Shown here: positions 48,050 to 52,002 of the stretch, piece by piece | Numbering within the stretch: position 1 is the stretch's first letter | How the letters are laid out: every line of letters starts with the position of its first letter | Assembly: GCA_019119815.1 (NCBI GenBank) | Contig: DWWH01000016.1 | Location: 1-52,002 of the forward strand | Source of the DNA: Candidatus Eisenbergiella intestinipullorum | Lineage (GTDB): Bacteria; Bacillota; Clostridia; Lachnospirales; Lachnospiraceae | Length of the DNA stretch: 52,002 nt | Direction of reading: 5' to 3' | Program-made: the position numbers and the translations under genes | Notes under the pieces: generated by a model | Told to the model about the DNA's origin: nothing | Seen by the model: the letters and a program-made list of their open reading frames with translations, nothing else | Database searches by the model: none

Positions 48050-50053
48050 TCAGATCATTCCGATCAGATACCCCTGCTTTCCGTCTCTCAGGAATACCGG
48101 CAGGGTCTCCAGCGGCGCATCCGCCTCCACCCAGCGGCTACCCTCGTATTCCTTTCCGGTTCCCGCGTGGATCCAGCGGGCTCCGCTTGGAAGGTATACC
48201 CTGCGGCCCGTCTCCTTTTCATGGCAGATGGGCGCTGCCAGGATGTCCGGACCGTACATGTAGGCGTCCTGGATGTCCCAGCACTCTCTGTCGTCCGGGA
48301 ATTCATAGAACATGGGCCGGATGACCGGCGTGCCCTTTTCGTGAGCCTCCTGCATCAGGCTTCTGGTATAGTCTCTCATCTTTTCACGGATCCCGATGAA
48401 TTTCACCAGGATGGGATAGACCTCTTCCCCGAAGCTCCACACCTCGTTGGGCGCTCCGGTCCATTCCCGCACTTCTCCGGCCTTGTTGACGATCTGTTCG
48501 TGCGGGTTGCGGCTTCCGTGGATGCGCATCACCGGGCAGAAGGTGCCGAACTGGAACCAGCGCACCAGAAGCTCCCGGAAATCCGGATCCTCGATGTTTC
48601 CGTTGTGGAAGCCTCCGATGTCCGTGGTCCACCAGGGGATGCCGCAGATGCCCATGTGAAGGCCGGCGCAGATCTGCTTGCGGAAGTCCTCATAGGTGGA
48701 CATGATGTCGCCGGACCATACCAGCGCGCCGTAGCGCTGGCTTCCCACCCAGGCGCAGCGGATCAGATTCACAACATCCTCCTGGCCGTTCTGTTTCTGC
48801 CCCTCGTAGACCGCGCGCGCATACTCTCTGGGATAAATGTTCCCAACCTTCACGGCAGGCCCCGCCGCAAAGGAATACATATCATGATCATAGGTGCCGA
48901 ATTCCGGCTCAGCCTCATCCAGCCAGAAGGTACGGATCCCCATGTCCGCATAGTTCTTTTTCAGCTTGTCCCACAGATACTGCCTGGTGCGCGGGTTGGT
49001 GGCGTCCATAAAAATGTTGTTGCCGTGGAAGAGCATCTGCACGTCGATGCCGTAGTTGGTCTTCACCAGCAGGCCCTTCTGCTTCATCTCCTCATAATTT
49101 TCACTCCGCACGTCCACCTGCGGCCAGACGGAAACCATGGTCTCGATCCCCATCTCATGCAGCTCCTTCACCATGGCAGCCGGATCCGGGAAATATTCCT
49201 CGTCAAACCGCCAGTCTCCGCAGCGGGGCCAGTGGTAATAATCGATGACGATCACGTCGATGGGGATTTCCCGCTTCTTATATTCCCTCGCCACCTCCAG
49301 GACCTCCTCCTGGCTGTAGTAGCGCAGCTTGCACTGCCAGAAGCCCAGGCCGTACTCCGGCATCATCGGGCTCGTTCCGGTGACCTGCGCGTACTGCTCT
49401 TCGATCTCGGCCGGGCTGTCCCCCGCGCAGATCCAGTAATCCATCTGGTCCGTGGACCTGGCCACCCATTCCGTGGTGTTGGTCCCGAAATGCACCTCGC
49501 CGATGGCCGCATTATGCCACAGGAAGCCGTAGCCCTTATCGGAAAGATAAAAAGGAATGCTGGCCTGGGAATTGCGGTGCGCCAGCTCCAGGTTGCAGCC
49601 CTTCAGATTGAAAACCTCCTGCTGGTACTGCCCCATCCCGTAGATCTTTTCCTCCGGGTCGGATTCAAAGCTCACCTTCAGCTCATAGGAGCCTCCCGGA
49701 AGCGGACGGAAGTATCTCGCCTTCCGGATCAGCGCTCCGCCATTGGAGATCTCCCGCAGCAGCAGCAGCTTCCCTTTCTGGTTGTAATAGCCGATCTGCA
49801 GGGTATTTCCCCAGCCGTCGATCACAAGCTTCGCCGTCAGCTTCCCGTTCGTGATGGAAGCGCTCCTCTCCTCCAGGGAAATGCTCACCTCCCCATGAGG
49901 CGCTTCCAGAAGAGCCACGCTTCCCTCCTTCAGCTCCCCGGCAAAGACCGACCTGGCCCGCAGGCCGTTTTCTCCCCAGGGCGTCAGGGAAAGCACCTCC
50001 CCGTTTCCCCGAAATACCAGGCTGTCTCCATCTCTTTCAAAAAATTGTAACAT
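48050..50053 (-). CDS. GH31 alpha-glycosidase (alpha-xylosidase/alpha-glucosidase type), cytoplasmic
   Basis: 667 residues. The N-terminal beta-sandwich (about 1-225) and catalytic barrel follow the GH31 plan. The nucleophile is D379 in FWLDEAEPE, the form seen in alpha-xylosidase-like members, and the acid/base is D449 in VWSGDIMSTYE. Further marks are GLGFWQCKLRYYSQEEVLEVAREYKKREIPIDVIVIDYYHW and GICGIPWWTTDIGGF. There is no signal peptide, so it acts on imported oligosaccharides. AAAAGGAGG precedes the ATG. The upstream gap to GH43 is packed with hairpins. Xylosidase versus glucosidase activity cannot be settled by eye. Confidence 0.93.
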   Translation of the reverse strand: MLQFFERDGDSLVFRGNGEVLSLTPWGENGLRARSVFAGELKEGSVALLEAPHGEVSISLEERSASITNGKLTAKLVIDGWGNTLQIGYYNQKGKLLLLREISNGGALIRKARYFRPLPGGSYELKVSFESDPEEKIYGMGQYQQEVFNLKGCNLELAHRNSQASIPFYLSDKGYGFLWHNAAIGEVHFGTNTTEWVARSTDQMDYWICAGDSPAEIEEQYAQVTGTSPMMPEYGLGFWQCKLRYYSQEEVLEVAREYKKREIPIDVIVIDYYHWPRCGDWRFDEEYFPDPAAMVKELHEMGIETMVSVWPQVDVRSENYEEMKQKGLLVKTNYGIDVQMLFHGNNIFMDATNPRTRQYLWDKLKKNYADMGIRTFWLDEAEPEFGTYDHDMYSFAAGPAVKVGNIYPREYARAVYEGQKQNGQEDVVNLIRCAWVGSQRYGALVWSGDIMSTYEDFRKQICAGLHMGICGIPWWTTDIGGFHNGNIEDPDFRELLVRWFQFGTFCPVMRIHGSRNPHEQIVNKAGEVREWTGAPNEVWSFGEEVYPILVKFIGIREKMRDYTRSLMQEAHEKGTPVIRPMFYEFPDDRECWDIQDAYMYGPDILAAPICHEKETGRRVYLPSGARWIHAGTGKEYEGSRWVEADAPLETLPVFLRDGKQGYLIGMI

Positions 50054-50166
50054 TTCATCCTCCTTTTCCGCCGCAAAGCGGCACTAAATTCACAGAAGAA
50101 CGGCGCAAGCCGTTCTTTGGCACGAACGCAGTTCGTGCCGCTCTCCTTTCCTGCCGCGAAGCGGCA
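50054..50166 (-). repeat. String of four hairpins between GH43 and GH31
   Basis: On the minus strand: TGCCGC-TTC-GCGGCA, GGCACGAAC-TGC-GTTCGTGCC, AAGAACGGC-TTGC-GCCGTTCTT, and GCCGC-TTT-GCGGC, spaced by a few bases. The first and last hairpins sit in a duplicated block (TAGTGCCGCTTYGCGGC then GGAAAGGAG), and the second block supplies the ribosome site of GH31. Likely effects are mRNA processing, stability or translation control. Confidence 0.75.
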
Positions 50167-51790
50167 CTACTTTCTTACCTTCACCCGCAAGGTCACCTCG
50201 CTCAGCTCCGGCTTCAGGTCCCTGTCCGCCGAAAGGTCGAACCGGGGCCTTCCCTGGATGTCGAAGTGCACCCGCCGGATCCCCGGGCAGCGGATATGGC
50301 CGTCCAGAGCCGTCTCCCCGTGGTAGGCGATCATCAGGTTTCCCTCCGGGTCCGTGAAAAAGGAATTATGCCCCGGCCCGTACTCCCCTTCCACGCTGTA
50401 GAAGGACAGCACCGGCGTAAGGCTCTTCTCCCAGTTCGCCGGATCCAGAAGGTCTGCGGAAGCATCCGCGCTCAGCAGTCCAAGCACATAGCTGTAGGAG
50501 CTGGCGGAGCCGCCGGAATAGGTCAGATATACTTTCCCGTCCCGGACAAAGGCATGGGGGCCTTCGTTGTTGATGGTCCCTTCCGTGTTCTCCCAGCCGT
50601 ACAGAGGGCGGCTTAAAAGCACCGGATCGCTGATCAGCTTCCAGGGCTCCCCTTCATCGATCTGCGCGATATAACAGCATGGAGCCGGTATCCAGAGGGG
50701 AATTGATCCCGTCCCGGTAGGACCAGACCACATAGGAGCGTTCCTCTGCCTTCAGATAGGTCATATCCAGAGTGATCCCCTGTTCACACAGGAAGCTTCC
50801 GTCCTTCTTCCTGACCCGTACCGGCTCCTCCCAGCTTCCCGCGTCCGTGATCCGGCCGCCCTCCTTTAAGCGCATCATCCAGCACTGCGGCCCCCATTTC
50901 TTCGGGCCGACAGCGAACAGCAGATACATGCGCCCCCCGATCTCATGGAATTCCGGCGCCCAGAAGGTCTGGATGAACTCTCTTTCTTCGTCATAATCCA
51001 GGATCACATACCGTTTCCTGTCTTCCTCGAACAGCTCCTCCGGCCGGTCCGCTTTCCTCACGTAAAAGCCCACATCGTCCCGGTTGTCATTGGTGGCGAT
51101 AGAATAGTACTTCCCTTCCCAAAAGAAAACCACCGGATCACCCCAGCCCTGGTCCAGGGGAAAAGGATAGCGGGGGCTTTTCACCCGGCCCTTTATCTCG
51201 TATTCCCCTTCCGTTTCAAAATCCACGCAGGAGCAGTCCCATTCCACCTTTTTTTCAGCGGCGGAGCCGTCCGAATAGACGGCAAGAGCCCCGATGCGCT
51301 CCAGTTCCTGCCGGGAGGAGACCGTCGCCTGCTCCGGCAGGCGTATGGCCGTATGCTCCAGCTTCCCCCAGTACAAAAGCGCACGGGCGCAGATCTCCTC
51401 CTTTACCCAGACCGTGTCCGCCCGGGGCAGCTCCCGTTCCCGCTCCGCTTCTTTTTCTTCCACCAGTCCGCAGGAGGTAAAGGTGATGAAATCCTTTGTC
51501 AGCCATAAAAGCAGCTTTCCCCGGCTTTCCTCCTCCTCGCTTCCGTCCTCCTCCACCCGGCGGGCCGTGATGGCGTATGTCCCGTCCTCCCGTGCAGCGA
51601 TGCGCGCATCTGCCACACATTTGGGACAGATCGTATTGTTCTCCCGAATAAGACCTTCCGCGAACAGAATTCCATAGTCTGCGTTCAGCGGCTCCTCCGG
51701 CCCGTCCTGCCATCTGACGGAAACATGCACGCTTCGGGCAAGCCCGTCCGGATAGACTCCCGGCACGGCCTGCCTGGTATAGACCCGCAC
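50167..51790 (-). pseudogene. GH43-family glycosidase (arabinosidase/xylosidase-like) interrupted by a frameshift
   Basis: Two frames encode one protein. 51790-50654 covers the N-terminal part (YPDGLARSVHVSV, LNADYGILFAEG, PRYPFPLDQGWGDPVVFFWEGKYYSIATNDN, TFWAPEFHEIGGRMYLLFA). The neighbouring frame (50733-50167) continues as IAQIDEGEPWKLISDPVLLS and GPGHNSFFTDPEGNLMIAYHG. The join is near 50670: TTATATCGC reads on correctly if one T is removed. WAPEFHEIGG and GPGHNSF are GH43 motifs. The start is also damaged: GTG 51790 has no ribosome site and the frame upstream (to 51853) has no start, while an out-of-frame ATG lies in an A-rich stretch. It may be a real pseudogene or sequencing indels. 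Confidence 0.85.
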
Positions 51791-51881
51791 CGCCGCTTTT
51801 TTCTTTTCATAACTAACTTCCCATACCTGAAATGGGCTTCGCTCCTTGAAAATTCAATATTTCAGCTGACAAAATAGTGAT

Positions 51882-52002
51882 TTATGCCCCTATAGCCTCA
51901 GGATGGAGTGCGTTACGCAGATATTTCGGCAGTCTTGCTTCAAAATCAGCAGTAAAAGCTGTCAATTGCTCATCGCTGAGTTTTAAGATTTCCTGAAGGC
52001 TT
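51882..52002 (-). CDS. C-terminal end of an unidentified gene (partial)
   Basis: The frame is open from the window edge and ends at TAA (51882-51884), giving 39 codons: SLQEILKLSDEQLTAFTADF followed by EARLPKYLRNALHPEAIGA. It has balanced charge and clear helical character and lies upstream of GH43 on the same strand. Base composition is richer in A/T than the neighbours. Family unknown. Confidence 0.5.
   Translation of the reverse strand, partial: SLQEILKLSDEQLTAFTADFEARLPKYLRNALHPEAIGA

Noticed and set aside
48020..50050. Plus-strand open frame of 676 codons opposite GH31
   Set aside because: It mirrors the GH31 gene on the other strand; composition is His/Arg/Pro-rich and there are no domains.

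Overview
The window looks like chromosomal DNA of a GC-rich anaerobic Firmicute, most likely a gut Lachnospiraceae (Eisenbergiella/Hungatella-like). This rests on an Rpn-like protein of the type common in that family, LplB/YtcP-type sugar transporters, LytTR two-component regulation, strong GGAGG ribosome sites and a sigma-A promoter on the tRNA. The genus is an inference and was not tested against a database.

Layout. 1-4100 (minus): an Rpn-like nuclease gene cut by the window edge and a GH2 glycosidase. 4240-9667 (minus): a LytTR response regulator, a GHKL histidine kinase and two ABC half-exporters. 9769-12094 (minus): a Cthe_2159-type beta-helix lipoprotein, a small basic coiled-coil protein and an AT-rich islet with a small membrane ORF. 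12325-20973 (minus): one apparent operon, nikA-B-C-D-E-like nickel/peptide ABC importer followed by larB-larC-larE, which make the nickel-pincer nucleotide (NPN) cofactor of lactate racemase; larA is not in the window. 21553-29246 (minus): a DUF5060/DUF4038 glycosidase, tRNA-Asn, RecQ, a secreted GH25 lysozyme with SH3 domains, a YbaK/EbsC deacylase and an HD hydrolase. 29511-33714 (plus): a small membrane protein and a heterodimeric ABC exporter with one degenerate ATP site. 33850-37680 (minus): an M18 aminopeptidase and an ABC exporter pair whose ATPase has no usable start codon. 38270-51836: a carbohydrate locus with an LplA/LplB/YtcP-type importer, an enolase-superfamily enzyme, an ArsR-type and an AraC-type regulator, a Gfo/Idh/MocA oxidoreductase, a GH5-like enzyme, GH31 and a frameshifted GH43. 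51882-52002: the end of an unidentified gene.

How it fits together. The nik-lar block couples metal uptake to a nickel cofactor and implies NPN-dependent racemase activity encoded elsewhere. The 38-52 kb block imports an oligosaccharide and cleaves it in the cytoplasm: the GH31, GH43 and GH5-like proteins have no signal peptides. Sugar or sugar-acid products would then go to the oxidoreductase and the dehydratase-like enzyme.

The most unusual non-coding structure is a small cloverleaf-forming element present twice (21419-21551 and 37747-37862). Both copies are flanked by 9-bp direct repeats (9/9 and 8/9 identical), as expected of a MITE. Several frame problems (37.6, 47.76, 50.67 and 51.80 kb) should be checked against reads before being read as biology.
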